From Maioricimonas rarisocia (GTDB taxonomy: Bacteria > Planctomycetota > Planctomycetia > Planctomycetales > Planctomycetaceae): 64,000 nt of DNA. The translations under genes and the position numbers were made by a program. Shown here piece by piece: positions 55,519-64,000 of this stretch (position 1 is the first letter of the stretch; each line of letters starts with the position of its first letter). Where the stretch lies: assembly GCF_007747795.1 (NCBI RefSeq), contig NZ_CP036275.1, forward strand, positions 3,836,001-3,900,000. The letters are read 5' to 3'. The notes beneath the pieces are model-generated. The model was not told the origin of the DNA. It worked only from the letters and a program-made list of their open reading frames with translations, and searched no databases.

Positions 55519-56775
55519 CTATACCTGCAGAAGAGAGGCCATGCGGCCAATACTCAGGCTCTCCAGCCGAAACGGTTCGGCGGCTCCCGGATCGGGCAGC
55601 ACCCGCAGTGACTGCACCTGCGGCAGATTCTCCAGCGTCAGGTCCCGCAGCATGGGCGAGCCGAGGTAGAGGTGCACAAGGTTGGGAAGCTCGACCACCG
55701 TTAGTTGCCGCGTCCAGGTGTCGGCAACCGACAGGCTCTTCAGGTTCCGCAGTTTGCTGAGAAACTCGAAATCGGCGGCCGTAAGCGGCTCGTCGCGGCT
55801 GCCCAGACCACCGAGCTCCAGACGTTCGAGCCGCTTCAGGACTCCCAGCCGCCACAGTCCCTCACGAACGGCGGTGTCGCTCAGTGCCAGTTCGCGGAGG
55901 CGACGGAAGCGGCTGATCGTCGGCAGACTCCGCGACGTGATGCCGGTTCCGCTCAGATTCAGCACTTCAAGTTGACGGCTCGCGGCCAGTGCCGCCATGC
56001 CCGCATCGGTCACCCGCTTCGCTCCCGAGACATCCAGCACGCGAAGCGTCTTCTGGCGACCAAGGACTTCCAGCGAACGGTCGCCGACATCCGCACCGGC
56101 AATCCGCAGTTCGGTCAGCCGCGGGAGCGAAGCCAACCGGACGACGCCTGCGTCGGTCAGCTTCGACCAGTCAGCGTGAATCCACTCCAGACCGGGCAAT
56201 CTCGTCAACGTCACGACATCCTCGTCGCTGAAATCCGTCGCAGCGGGAATGCCGCCATCGTAAAACGCCAGCAGTGCCGCTCCGGTCACCTCCGTGAGCA
56301 GTTCCTCGCCGACCATGTCACGGAGACGCTGCGGCCCCCGCACAGCGGTTTCGAGATAGGTGATCCCCGCCTCTCCGTAGCCGATCCGTCGCTGCAGTTC
56401 CTGCAAACGGGTCAGTGCTGCCGTTTCGCGGTTATGAGGCAGCGACAGCCACGCAGCGGGATCGGGATGCCCGCCGTCGAGGAGCATCGTGCCCAGTGCG
56501 GCCGCTTCACGAATTGAGAGCCTCCGGATGCGCCTGCATAGCTCCTCCGGCGCGTCAACGATTGCCCCCTGTCTCGCGACAATCGCTTCGGCGAGCTTCC
56601 GCACGCGGACCTGCTCGTCCGCTGAGAGGTGTCGCTCAATCCATCCGGCCCTGGGGCGTTCCGGCGAGGGCGTCGCCAGCGCGACGACAAGCAGACAACT
56701 GCCGCACAGACTGGCGAGCACCGCGATCGCCCGGCGCGGCAACGGTTCCGGCCCGGCGGCGAAATGTGTCGTCAT
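55519..56775 (-). CDS. Leucine-rich-repeat membrane protein, N-terminal part, cut by in-frame TAG
   Basis: A 418-residue product starting at ATG 56775. A membrane segment (AIAVLASLCGSCLLVVALA, about 16-34) is followed by a helical region and then LRRs of the cysteine-free GALA-like type: LEWIHADWSKLTDAGVVRLASLPRLTEL, LRVLDVSGAKRVTDAGMAAL, LEVLNLSGTGITSRSL. It ends SIGRMASLLQV at TAG 55519-55521, in the middle of a repeat, and the same frame stays open and LRR-like for another 324 codons. The intact gene would encode about 743 residues. It is divergent from the ECF sigma gene, with 284 bases between (56776-57059). Confidence 0.75.
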   Translation of the reverse strand: MTTHFAAGPEPLPRRAIAVLASLCGSCLLVVALATPSPERPRAGWIERHLSADEQVRVRKLAEAIVARQGAIVDAPEELCRRIRRLSIREAAALGTMLLDGGHPDPAAWLSLPHNRETAALTRLQELQRRIGYGEAGITYLETAVRGPQRLRDMVGEELLTEVTGAALLAFYDGGIPAATDFSDEDVVTLTRLPGLEWIHADWSKLTDAGVVRLASLPRLTELRIAGADVGDRSLEVLGRQKTLRVLDVSGAKRVTDAGMAALAASRQLEVLNLSGTGITSRSLPTISRFRRLRELALSDTAVREGLWRLGVLKRLERLELGGLGSRDEPLTAADFEFLSKLRNLKSLSVADTWTRQLTVVELPNLVHLYLGSPMLRDLTLENLPQVQSLRVLPDPGAAEPFRLESLSIGRMASLLQV

Positions 56776-57059
56776 GATCGCAGAGTCCCGGAGTTCATGG
56801 CCGCGTTCGCAAAGATGCTTCAGGTAAGGACATCGGTTATCGTATCAGGAAGCACAGATGCAAGTTACCACGGCCGAAGACGTTAGCCGCACGCCCCTGC
56901 CCCGTTCCCGGCCTGCGTTTCGCCAGCGGAACCGGAAGGCAGAAATCCCGGCAGTTTCTCCGTTAAACGCCCGCCGATGACGGAAACAGAAGAGTGAGAA
57001 CGTTGTCCGGGCATGATCGCACCGGTCTTTCCCCGACTCCAGAAGGAACATGACGGTCC

Positions 57060-57590
57060 ATGGCCTCCGGATCCCGCACGCAGCACCAGCGGTTCCTGCG
57101 GTTGTTCACGACGCATGAGCCGGCGATCCGGGCGTTTGTGCGCCGTCTGGTCCCCTCCAGGACCGATGCCGACGACATCCTTCAGGAAGTCGCCATCGTC
57201 CTGTGGGAGAAGTTTGACGAATTCCGGGAGGGGGGCGACTTCAAGGCGTGGGCTTGCGGAATCGCCCGCTACAAGGTCCTCGCCTGGCTGCGGGACCGCG
57301 GCCGGGACCGCCTCGTTCTCGACAGCGATGTCGTGGAGATCATCGCAACACAGTCACTCGAGCAGGAACCGGTTCTTCAGCAGCAACGGGAACACCTCGA
57401 GGACTGCCTCGAATCCGTCCCACATGCGGAACGGAAGCTGCTTGCCCAGGCCTACCAGCCGGGAGCCGTCATTCGGGAGGTCGCGGCCGCCAGTGGCCGA
57501 TCGGTTGGCGGGTTCTATCAATGGCTGCACCGCATGCGGCAGATGCTTCTGAATTGCGTTAAACGCCGCCTCGCACCGGAGGGCGCCTGA
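57060..57590 (+). CDS. ECF-type RNA polymerase sigma factor
   Basis: A 176-residue sigma-70 family protein. Region 2: [40 protein letters not shown] and [23 protein letters not shown], cited here in parts, with the DADDILQE motif. Region 4 is shorter: [36 protein letters not shown]. The pattern is that of the planctomycete/Verrucomicrobia sigma group next to FecR-LamG proteins. AAGGAA lies 12 bases before ATG 57060. Its TGA overlaps the next ATG by one base, so it is coupled to the FecR gene, which may act as its anti-sigma partner. Confidence 0.9.
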   Translation: MASGSRTQHQRFLRLFTTHEPAIRAFVRRLVPSRTDADDILQEVAIVLWEKFDEFREGGDFKAWACGIARYKVLAWLRDRGRDRLVLDSDVVEIIATQSLEQEPVLQQQREHLEDCLESVPHAERKLLAQAYQPGAVIREVAAASGRSVGGFYQWLHRMRQMLLNCVKRRLAPEGA

Positions 57591-59098
57591 TGAACACTGA
57601 TCGCTCCCTCGAACAGCTCGTCCAGAAGTATCTCGACGGTACGGCCACTCCTGACGACATGGAGCGGCTCAACGAACGCCTCCGCAATGATGAGGCGGCC
57701 CGTCAATGGTTCATCGAGCTGCTCAACGTCGACTCGGCCGTTGCAGCTACGCTTGTCGACGACCCTGATGCCGATCAGGCGGTGCCAGCCCCCGTCGCCC
57801 CGGCGACGTCCGCATCACCCCGACCGTCACTCCTGCCGCGTCGCGGAATCGTCACCATGGCCGCACCGGTCCTCGTGGCATCCTGCCTCGCCCTGTTGCT
57901 CGCACTCGGTCTGCTGCTGCCGAACCCGCAACCATTTGCACAGGTGGTGAGTGCCGCCGGAGTCTCCGGTATGCCGAACAATGAAATCGGCGACGGCCGC
58001 TGGATCGCGATCGACGCCGGTACCATCGAACTGAAAACGGCCCGCGATGCCCAGATCGTCATCGAAGCCCCCGCCCGGTTCCGGTTTCTTTCCGGGCAGA
58101 AACTGCAGCTGGATTCCGGGCGGCTCGCCGCGAGTGTGCCTCCATCGGCGCGCGGCTTCACTGTCGTCACACCGTCCGGCGACGCGGTCGACCTGGGGAC
58201 ACGCTTCGGTGTTGACGTCCCCGACGACGGGCAGGCCGAGATCCACGTCTTTGAAGGCGAAGTCATCGCCCAACCAACCCGCAGTCGCCAGCACCGCAGT
58301 CTTACGGGCGGGCAGGCGCTGCGAATGACGGATGGTCCCGACACCGACCGCGAGCTTCGCTCGGCGGCGTTTATTCACCCAGACGAAATCGGCTCGCTGC
58401 ATGCAGCACTCGCTGACGGGCAGGTGGGACGGGCAGCGGCAGCGCTCGAACACCTGCGGCGTGACCCGACACTCATCGCTCTGCTCGATTTCGAAGACAG
58501 CGCTTTGCCGCAGGGAACCTACCGCATGGTACAGGGGCGCTGGCCCGGCTCACGGGCTCCCGAATTCGCCCACGTCGGCGACCACATCAAGCTGAACGTC
58601 GGCAGCAATCAGGAATGGCCGCAACTGACGCTGGCCGCGTGGGTGCGACTCGACCGGCTGGGAGATCCTTACCAGTCGCTACTGCATACCGACGGATGGG
58701 ACCGCAGCAGTCCCGGGCAGGTTCACTGGATGGTCACGCGGCACACCACCATGCGGCTGGCGCTATACGGCAACACGCTCACTCCGGACGCGATCGAGCC
58801 GGACGGCTACCCCGATTCCCGCACGTCCGTCCTTCCCGAACAGGGCCGCTGGATGCACCTCGCCACCGTCTACGACGCACAACGGAGGACCGTCCGCTTC
58901 TACCTCAACGGACAGTTCGACAGCGAAACACACCAGCAGATAGCCCATCCTGCGCGGCTCGGTGCCGCCCAGATCGGCAACTGGAATCGCCAGGACCGCA
59001 AGCTGAGTGGACGGATCGACGAGCTGGTGCTGCTCGGCCGGGCCCTCGACGACGACGAGATCCTGCAGCTGTACGAAGCAGGTAATCCGTACCGGTAA
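57590..59098 (+). CDS. FecR-domain protein with C-terminal LamG/concanavalin domain
   Basis: A 502-residue inner-membrane protein. The cytoplasmic N-terminus (LEQLVQKYLDGTATPDDMERL, then NERLRNDEAARQWF) resembles anti-sigma regions. One membrane helix at about 88-112 (VLVASCLALLLALGLLL) follows, then a FecR domain (about 130-235: FRFLSGQKLQLDSGRLAASVP, VVTPSGDAVDLGTRFGVDV, FEGEVIAQP). The C-terminal LamG-like domain (about 330-500) includes LTLAAWVRLDRLGDPYQSLLHTDGW, WMHLATVYDAQRRTVRFYLNG, GRIDELVLLGRALDDDEI. The layout suits sensing of an extracellular glycan and control of the upstream sigma factor, which is inference. Confidence 0.88.
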   Translation: MNTDRSLEQLVQKYLDGTATPDDMERLNERLRNDEAARQWFIELLNVDSAVAATLVDDPDADQAVPAPVAPATSASPRPSLLPRRGIVTMAAPVLVASCLALLLALGLLLPNPQPFAQVVSAAGVSGMPNNEIGDGRWIAIDAGTIELKTARDAQIVIEAPARFRFLSGQKLQLDSGRLAASVPPSARGFTVVTPSGDAVDLGTRFGVDVPDDGQAEIHVFEGEVIAQPTRSRQHRSLTGGQALRMTDGPDTDRELRSAAFIHPDEIGSLHAALADGQVGRAAAALEHLRRDPTLIALLDFEDSALPQGTYRMVQGRWPGSRAPEFAHVGDHIKLNVGSNQEWPQLTLAAWVRLDRLGDPYQSLLHTDGWDRSSPGQVHWMVTRHTTMRLALYGNTLTPDAIEPDGYPDSRTSVLPEQGRWMHLATVYDAQRRTVRFYLNGQFDSETHQQIAHPARLGAAQIGNWNRQDRKLSGRIDELVLLGRALDDDEILQLYEAGNPYR

Positions 59099-59171
59099 CG
59101 AGCGTGAAAGTGTCGCCCCTCCTCGAAATGAACCGTCTCCGTTGAACATTCCCGCACTGGAACAGAGATCC

Positions 59172-61952
59172 ATGACACTGAAGTCACTCTGCACGTTCCT
59201 GCTGATGACACTGGCCGTCTCACGCGCCGAAAGCGCTGACGTCGCCGCCACGATCGACTACGTCCGCGACGTGCGACCGATCCTGCAGAAGCACTGCTAC
59301 GAGTGTCACGGCGAAGACGATCAAAGCAGCAGTCTGCGGCTGGATATCCGATCCGAGGCGCTTAAGGGAGGCGATCTGTACGGGGCGAGCATCGTCCCCG
59401 GGAAGGCGGCCGAAAGCCCGCTCATCCAATTCGTTTCCGATGAAGACGCCGACCTGCAGATGCCCCCCGACGGTGAAGAACTCTCAGCGGATGAGATCGC
59501 AATCCTGACCCGATGGGTGAACGCCGGAGCCGAGTGGCCGAAGGGCGTTGACCTCGCGACGCTCGAGGAGCGTCCGCCTCACTGGTCGTTCCAGCCGGTT
59601 TCCGACGCCGATCCCCCAACGCCGAAAGACGCTGCCTGGTGCCGCAATCCGATCGACCGCTTTGTCCTCGCCCGGCTCGAAACGGAAGGCTTGCAGCCCG
59701 CTCACGAGGCGGATCGGCGAACATGGCTGCGGCGCGTCAGCTTCGATCTGACCGGGCTGCCGCCGACGCCTGAGGAAATCACCGCCTTCGAGAATGACGA
59801 TCGTCCCGATGCGTATAAGCGTGTTGTCGAACGGCTGCTGCAGTCCCCCGCCTACGGCGAGCGGTGGGCGCAGCACTGGCTGGACGTGGTCCGCTTTGCC
59901 GACACGCACGGCTTCGAGGTGAACACCGAGCGGCCCCACGCCTGGCCGTATCGCGACTACGTCATCGAGGCGTTCAACAGCGATACGCCATACGATCAAT
60001 TCATACGCGAGCAGATCGTCGGCGACGCGCTCGGCGAGGATGAGGCCACGGGATTCCTTGTGACGGCGTCCGTCTTGCTGCCGGGGCAGATCGGCAAGGA
60101 CGCTCCTTCCATGCGTCTGGCCCGCCAGGACGCGATCGACGAGATCGTGGTCAACATCAGCCAGTCCTTCCTTGGTCTGAGCGTCGGCTGTGCTCGCTGT
60201 CATTCACACAAGTTCGATCCGATTTCGCAGCGTGACTACTACGCGATGCAGGCTTTCGTGGCCGGTGTGGAATACGGCGACCGGCCGATCCGCGATCCCG
60301 AGGCCGAAGCTGCCGCCGGGGAGATCCGCGCCGAGCTGGGAGACACGATCCGCGAGCTCGCCGAGTTCGTTCCCCCAACCGACTCCGGTGCGACGCGTCC
60401 TCCGCTGAATGCCCGCCTGAATTACGAACGGTTCGCGCCGGTCACGACGCAGAAGATCCGCTTTACGATCCTCACCACCAACAAGTACGAGCCCTGCCTC
60501 GACGAACTCGAAGTGTTCAACCTCGACGGACGCAACGTCGCTCTCGCCAGTGCGGGAACAACGCCCACCGCGTCCGGCAGCAAGACCTCCACGAACCGCC
60601 ATGAACTGCGGTTCGTCAACGACGGGCAGTACGGCAACTCGCGAAGCTGGATGTGTGCCGAGCGTGAAGGCGGCTGGGTCGAACTGACGTTTGCCGAGCC
60701 GCAGACGGTCGACCTCATCACCTGGGGCCGTGACCGCGAAGGGAAGTTCGACGACCGCCTCGCGATCGAGTACCGCCTCGACGTCGCCGATCAGGACGGC
60801 AACTGGACCACCGTTGCCGACTCCACCAGCCGGGCGGCATTCGACCAGCAGATGAAAGCCCCGCCGATCAACCTGGATCAGCTCAACGAAGACGATCGTT
60901 CCCGGGCGGACCAGCTGCTCGGCCAGCAGTGGGACCTGCAGGAGAAGCTCAAGGCGTTTCCCGATGGCGGCCGTCTCGTCTTCGCCGGCACGTTTCGCGA
61001 GCCGGACGTCATCCGGCTGCTTCGCCGCGGCGATCCGGAACAGCCTCAGGACGTCGTCGCCCCTGCGGTCCTCAGTCAGCTCGGCACGCTCACGCTTCCG
61101 GCCGATACGCCCGAACAGCAGAGGCGAAGAGCTCTGGCCGACTGGATCGCCAGTCCGGACAACCCGCTGACCGCCCGGGTGATGGTCAACCGGATCTGGC
61201 AGGGACACTTCGGCATCGGACTGGTGGAAACCGCCAACGACTTCGGTCGCAACGGCGTCGCTCCCACGCATCCGGAACTGCTCGACTGGCTCGCCGCGGA
61301 GTTCATCCGCAGCGGCTGGTCGGTGAAACAGATGCACCGGCTGATCGTCCTCTCCTCCACGTACTGCCAGTCGACACAGCACAACCCGGCTGCCGCTGCA
61401 CGGGATGCCGACGTCCGCCTCCTCTGGCGGTTTCCATCCCGCCGTCTCGAAGGGGAAGCGATCCGCGATACGATCCTGTTTGTCTCAGGTCGCCTCAGCC
61501 GCGAATCGGGCGGCCCCGGCTACGACCTGTTCGACAAACGGGGAGGCCTGACCGGGTTCAATCCGGTCGAATCTTTCAGCGGCAAGGGGCTGCGGCGGAT
61601 GATCTACGCTCACCGCGTTCGCCGCGAGCGGGATGCCGTCTTCGGTGCGTTCGATTGTCCCGATTACGGCCAGAGTACGCCCCGCCGTCGCGAGTCGACC
61701 ACACCGCTGCAGGCGCTCAATCTGTTCAACAGCCGGTTTGTCCTCGAGCAGACCGCGGTAATGGCTGAACGTGTCGAGGCGGAAGCGAGGAGTGCCGAGG
61801 CCGCACAGATCGAGCGTGCTTACGAACTGGCTCTGGGCCGCCGGCCGGACGAGAGCGAACTGGTCGATGCCGCACCGGTCGTCGCCGAGTACGGTCTGGC
61901 CGCGCTCTGCCGGGCGCTGATTAACAGCAACGAATTCCTGTTCCTTCCCTGA
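59172..61952 (+). CDS. Exported PSCyt1-DUF1549-DUF1553 protein with discoidin-like insertion
   Basis: A 926-residue planctomycete cytochrome-type protein. It has a signal ([17 protein letters not shown]) and a PSCyt1 domain with the haem motif HCYECHGED (C42, C45, H46). DUF1549 (about 160-370) contains [44 protein letters not shown] and [21 protein letters not shown] discoidin-like beta domain is inserted at about 415-560 ([39 protein letters not shown]). DUF1553 (about 640-900) contains [18 protein letters not shown] and [13 protein letters not shown]. It is third in the sigma operon and partnered by DUF1501 downstream. The reaction is unknown. ATG 59172 follows GGAACAGAGA. Confidence 0.93.
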   Translation: MTLKSLCTFLLMTLAVSRAESADVAATIDYVRDVRPILQKHCYECHGEDDQSSSLRLDIRSEALKGGDLYGASIVPGKAAESPLIQFVSDEDADLQMPPDGEELSADEIAILTRWVNAGAEWPKGVDLATLEERPPHWSFQPVSDADPPTPKDAAWCRNPIDRFVLARLETEGLQPAHEADRRTWLRRVSFDLTGLPPTPEEITAFENDDRPDAYKRVVERLLQSPAYGERWAQHWLDVVRFADTHGFEVNTERPHAWPYRDYVIEAFNSDTPYDQFIREQIVGDALGEDEATGFLVTASVLLPGQIGKDAPSMRLARQDAIDEIVVNISQSFLGLSVGCARCHSHKFDPISQRDYYAMQAFVAGVEYGDRPIRDPEAEAAAGEIRAELGDTIRELAEFVPPTDSGATRPPLNARLNYERFAPVTTQKIRFTILTTNKYEPCLDELEVFNLDGRNVALASAGTTPTASGSKTSTNRHELRFVNDGQYGNSRSWMCAEREGGWVELTFAEPQTVDLITWGRDREGKFDDRLAIEYRLDVADQDGNWTTVADSTSRAAFDQQMKAPPINLDQLNEDDRSRADQLLGQQWDLQEKLKAFPDGGRLVFAGTFREPDVIRLLRRGDPEQPQDVVAPAVLSQLGTLTLPADTPEQQRRRALADWIASPDNPLTARVMVNRIWQGHFGIGLVETANDFGRNGVAPTHPELLDWLAAEFIRSGWSVKQMHRLIVLSSTYCQSTQHNPAAAARDADVRLLWRFPSRRLEGEAIRDTILFVSGRLSRESGGPGYDLFDKRGGLTGFNPVESFSGKGLRRMIYAHRVRRERDAVFGAFDCPDYGQSTPRRRESTTPLQALNLFNSRFVLEQTAVMAERVEAEARSAEAAQIERAYELALGRRPDESELVDAAPVVAEYGLAALCRALINSNEFLFLP

Positions 61953-61962
61953 AAGGCCCGCG

Positions 61963-63429
61963 ATGCCATTCTCGTGTGATGCGTCACCGTTCGCCGATCG
62001 CAGCTGGCTCGACCGTCGCCGCTTCCTCTCCGACGCCGCGACCGGCCTGGGAGCCGTCGCCCTGGCAAGTCTGCTCGGCCGCGACGGTCTGCTGGCCGCC
62101 TCGCCGCAGATCGACCCGGCACGGCCCTACGCCCCCCGACAGTCGCACTTCCCCGCCAGGGCGAAGAACGTCGTCGTCATCTTTTGTGCCGGGGCCGTCA
62201 GCCAGCTCGAAACATGGGACTACAAGCCGGAGCTGATCAAACAGGACGGCAAGCCGCTCGAAGGGGGACCGGCGGTGACGTTCCAGGGACCGGCCGGCAA
62301 TCTCGCACGGCCGCAGTACACGTTCCGTCCTCGCGGCGAGACCGGCAAGATGGTCTCGGACATGATCCCCCATCTGGCTGAACTGACCGACGAAATCGCG
62401 TTTATCCACTCGCTCACCAGCGAAAGCAACACGCACGGCCCGGCAGAGAACTTCCTCTCCACCGGCTCGGTGCTCGACGGATTCCCCAGTCTAGGCTCGT
62501 GGGTCACGTACGCGCTGGGAAGCGAGAACCAGAACCTGCCAGCCTACGTGGCGATTCCCGACCCCCGCGGCGTGCCGCAGAACGGCTCGAACAACTGGGG
62601 CCCCGGCTTCCTTCCCGCGGCGTTCCAGGGAACGACGTTCAGTGCCTCGGCCCCGGTCCGGCATCTGCAGCCGCCCGGTGTCGCTCCCGAAGCCGACCTG
62701 GCCACCCGATCACTGCTGGACCGGATGAACCACCGTCATCTGCAGCAGCATCCCGGCGACAGCAAACTGGCCGCTCGCATCGCCAGTTACGAACTGGCCG
62801 CCCGCATGCAGTTGAGCGTCCCTGAAGTAACCGACCTGAGCGGCGAATCGGCTCACGTCCTCCGCCAGTACGGAGCCGACGACGAATCCAACCCGACGAA
62901 GGCCGCCTTTGCCCGCAACTGCATCCTCGCCCGCCGATTGATCGAGAAAGGCGTTCGGTTCGTGCAGCTGTTCAACGGAGCGTATGCCAGCGGCGGCAAG
63001 CTGAACTGGGACGGCCACCAGAAGCTGAAGGAACAGTACGACACGCATGCCGAAATCCTCGACCAGCCGGCTGCGGCTCTGATTCGCGATCTGCGGCAAC
63101 GGGGACTGCTCGAGGAGACGCTGGTTGTCTGGTGCACGGAGTTCGGCCGGATGCCGATGTTTCAGAAGGGAGCCCACGGCCGGGATCACAACCCGGACGG
63201 CTTCACCTGCTGGCTGACCGGTGCGGGTGTGAAGCCGGGCGTCAGCCACGGCGTGACGGACGACCTGGGCCGCCGGGCGGTCGCGGACGTTCACCCCCTG
63301 TATGACTTCAACGCGACGATTCTGCACCTGCTGGGAATGGACCACGAGCGTCTGACGTTCAAGCACAACGGAATTGAACGCCGGTTGACCAACGTCGAGG
63401 GGCACGTGATTAGTGAGGTGCTGGCGTGA
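61963..63429 (+). CDS. DUF1501 family exported protein (sulfatase-like fold)
   Basis: A 488-residue protein with a twin-arginine signal ([22 protein letters not shown]) and DUF1501 landmarks: [41 protein letters not shown] then [41 protein letters not shown] and [21 protein letters not shown]. The family has an alkaline-phosphatase/sulfatase-like fold but lacks the formylglycine motif. It follows the DUF1549/1553 gene by 10 bases and almost always accompanies it in planctomycetes. GAAAGG precedes ATG 61963. It is the last gene of the four-gene operon. Confidence 0.94.
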   Translation: MPFSCDASPFADRSWLDRRRFLSDAATGLGAVALASLLGRDGLLAASPQIDPARPYAPRQSHFPARAKNVVVIFCAGAVSQLETWDYKPELIKQDGKPLEGGPAVTFQGPAGNLARPQYTFRPRGETGKMVSDMIPHLAELTDEIAFIHSLTSESNTHGPAENFLSTGSVLDGFPSLGSWVTYALGSENQNLPAYVAIPDPRGVPQNGSNNWGPGFLPAAFQGTTFSASAPVRHLQPPGVAPEADLATRSLLDRMNHRHLQQHPGDSKLAARIASYELAARMQLSVPEVTDLSGESAHVLRQYGADDESNPTKAAFARNCILARRLIEKGVRFVQLFNGAYASGGKLNWDGHQKLKEQYDTHAEILDQPAAALIRDLRQRGLLEETLVVWCTEFGRMPMFQKGAHGRDHNPDGFTCWLTGAGVKPGVSHGVTDDLGRRAVADVHPLYDFNATILHLLGMDHERLTFKHNGIERRLTNVEGHVISEVLA

Positions 63430-63640
63430 ACGTCGGTGCCACCAGCCCGTAGGTCAGGCATCGCATGACGCCAGCAACGTTCCCCCACGATCGGTCGGCA
63501 GGGTGGCTGGCGGTCGTCGCGCAGCGACGCCCCCAGTTGAACAGCGGGTTGACGATCACGTGACCGGGGCGGACGCAACTTCCGGCAACGATACCGGGGG
63601 CTGAACTCGCTTCGTACGTTCCGCCCCCGGCCCTCCGCTC

Positions 63641-63661
63641 CCTCACGGTCGCGGCTCGTTT
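63641..63661. repeat. 21-base intergenic repeat, copy 2
   Basis: Identical to 17501-17521 over 21 bases. Its ACGGTCGCGGCT core is repeated at once at 63662-63673, giving a short tandem. Confidence 0.45.
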
Positions 63662-63690
63662 ACGGTCGCGGCTGTTGCTTGGATATCCGG

Positions 63691-63721
63691 CATGCCCACC
63701 CGCCTTCGGCGTGAGGGCATG
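63691..63721. repeat. Intergenic hairpin element
   Basis: A 14-bp stem with two mismatches (outer arms CATGCCC and GGGCATG, inner CGCC and GGCG) closes on a TTC loop. It is part of the cluster of palindromes between convergent genes. Confidence 0.4.
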
Positions 63722-63771
63722 GCACCCTCCGCACAACAGACTTCGGTAGGAAACCGGCCACGGAACGCTCA

Positions 63772-63790
63772 CGTCAGGGTTCGCCTGACG
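63772..63790. repeat. Intergenic hairpin element
   Basis: CGTCAGG and CCTGACG form a perfect 7-bp stem around GTTCG. Confidence 0.4.
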
Positions 63791-63823
63791 CCTACCCGGA
63801 GCGTCGTCGTCCTACGATCGGTC

Positions 63824-63846
63824 GGCCGGCAATAGCCGGCCCTACG
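63824..63846. repeat. Intergenic palindromic element with CTACG tail (copy B)
   Basis: GGCCGGC-AATA-GCCGGCC followed by CTACG; a perfect 7-bp stem. It has the same plan and the same tail as the element at 2140-2161. Confidence 0.45.
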
Positions 63847-63875
63847 AGCCTCGTCGCTCGAGCCTCACGCCTGCC

Positions 63876-64000
63876 TCAAACCCGCCACTGGCGTTCCGGA
63901 CGGGACTTGAGCAGGTTTGCTTCCGGATCGTCGACGAACTCTTCCGTCTCCGGATCGATCGTCAGCTTCCGCTGCAGGATCCAGGCGATTGCGGCCGCAT
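63876..64000 (-). CDS. Gfo/Idh/MocA-family oxidoreductase, C-terminal end (partial)
   Basis: The last 40 codons of a leftward gene that begins outside the window. The visible tail has AIAWILQRKLTIDPETEEFV followed by DDPEANLLKSRPERQWRV and TGA. The pattern of an aromatic-hydrophobic helix, K/R-L-x-x-DP-x-x-E-x-F, D-x-EAN and a closing R-x-x-W is the usual C-terminus of planctomycete Gfo/Idh/MocA sugar dehydrogenases. The NAD-binding and catalytic parts are missing, so the family call rests on this tail. Confidence 0.65.
   Translation of the reverse strand, partial: AAAIAWILQRKLTIDPETEEFVDDPEANLLKSRPERQWRV

Larger units (their letters stand above)
63430..63875. other. Hairpin-rich intergenic stretch without genes
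   Basis: No coding frame is convincing in these 446 bases. They contain the second copy of the 21-base repeat (63641-63661), a partial direct copy of it (63662-63673), and three hairpins at 63691-63721, 63772-63790 and 63824-63846. The stretch separates the convergent DUF1501 and Gfo/Idh-type genes, so some hairpins may also terminate transcription. Confidence 0.55.

Noticed and set aside
61963-63429. Calling the DUF1501 protein an active sulfatase
   Set aside because: It shares the fold family but has no CxPxR or SxPxR activation motif, so only the family name is given.

Overview
The window looks like chromosomal DNA of a planctomycete (Planctomycetota, probably Planctomycetia). The support is gene content: a DUF1549/DUF1553 cytochrome-type protein followed by a DUF1501 protein, a DUF1559 pseudopilin-like protein with its small transthyretin-like lipoprotein, three formylglycine sulfatases, a PQQ-type propeller protein with the WPHWRGP motif, an ECF sigma factor/FecR-LamG pair, LL-diaminopimelate aminotransferase (dapL), and many exported proteins of unknown function. 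The DNA is GC-rich throughout. I saw no tRNA, rRNA, CRISPR array, transposase or phage gene.

Layout. 1-2.0 kb: the end of hemL and a haem-motif sensor kinase. 2.2-9.6 kb: a leftward heavy-metal resistance operon with a Cys/His-rich leader protein, a periplasmic adaptor, a CzcA/CusA-type RND pump, a His-rich lipoprotein and a cation diffusion facilitator. It is headed by a promoter with a dyad over its -10. 9.7-13.4 kb: a DNase I-fold lipoprotein, an orphan MacB-type periplasmic domain coupled to a HlyD adaptor, and a zinc-ribbon protein. 13.7-18.9 kb: two sulfatases and dapL. 19-24.1 kb: a membrane protein, a BCS1-like AAA ATPase and divergent uvrB. 24.1-34.9 kb: mostly exported propeller-type proteins (kelch, PQQ, FG-GAP), a MgtC/DUF4010 membrane protein and an epimerase, with a Fur-box-like dyad at 26221. 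35-42.2 kb: a coiled-coil lipoprotein, small proteins, a sigma-54 response regulator and a hybrid kinase whose membrane domain carries the plant ethylene-receptor copper/ethylene residues. Next to that kinase is a 79-aa orphan protein resembling a histidine-kinase DHp domain.

42.5-49 kb: a MarR regulator with doxX, csaA, a redoxin/cytochrome/PHM-like/EF-hand fusion and an MMPL transporter. 49.2-54.5 kb: a DUF1080 protein, the lipoprotein/DUF1559 pair, and a sialidase-sulfatase operon. 54.5-56.8 kb: a leucine-rich-repeat gene split by an in-frame TAG. 57-63.4 kb: a four-gene rightward operon (ECF sigma, FecR-LamG, DUF1549/1553, DUF1501). 63.4-63.9 kb: a hairpin-rich intergenic stretch. The window ends in the last codons of a leftward Gfo/Idh/MocA-type oxidoreductase.

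The themes are metal handling, sensing across the envelope and degradation of sulfated or sialylated glycans. The items most worth following up are the ethylene-receptor-like hybrid kinase with its neighbouring DHp-like protein, the metal operon that lacks an outer-membrane factor, the MacB domain without membrane segments, and the interrupted LRR gene. Start codons were chosen by ribosome-binding site and by where family similarity begins. Functions rest on recognised motifs, not on database searches.
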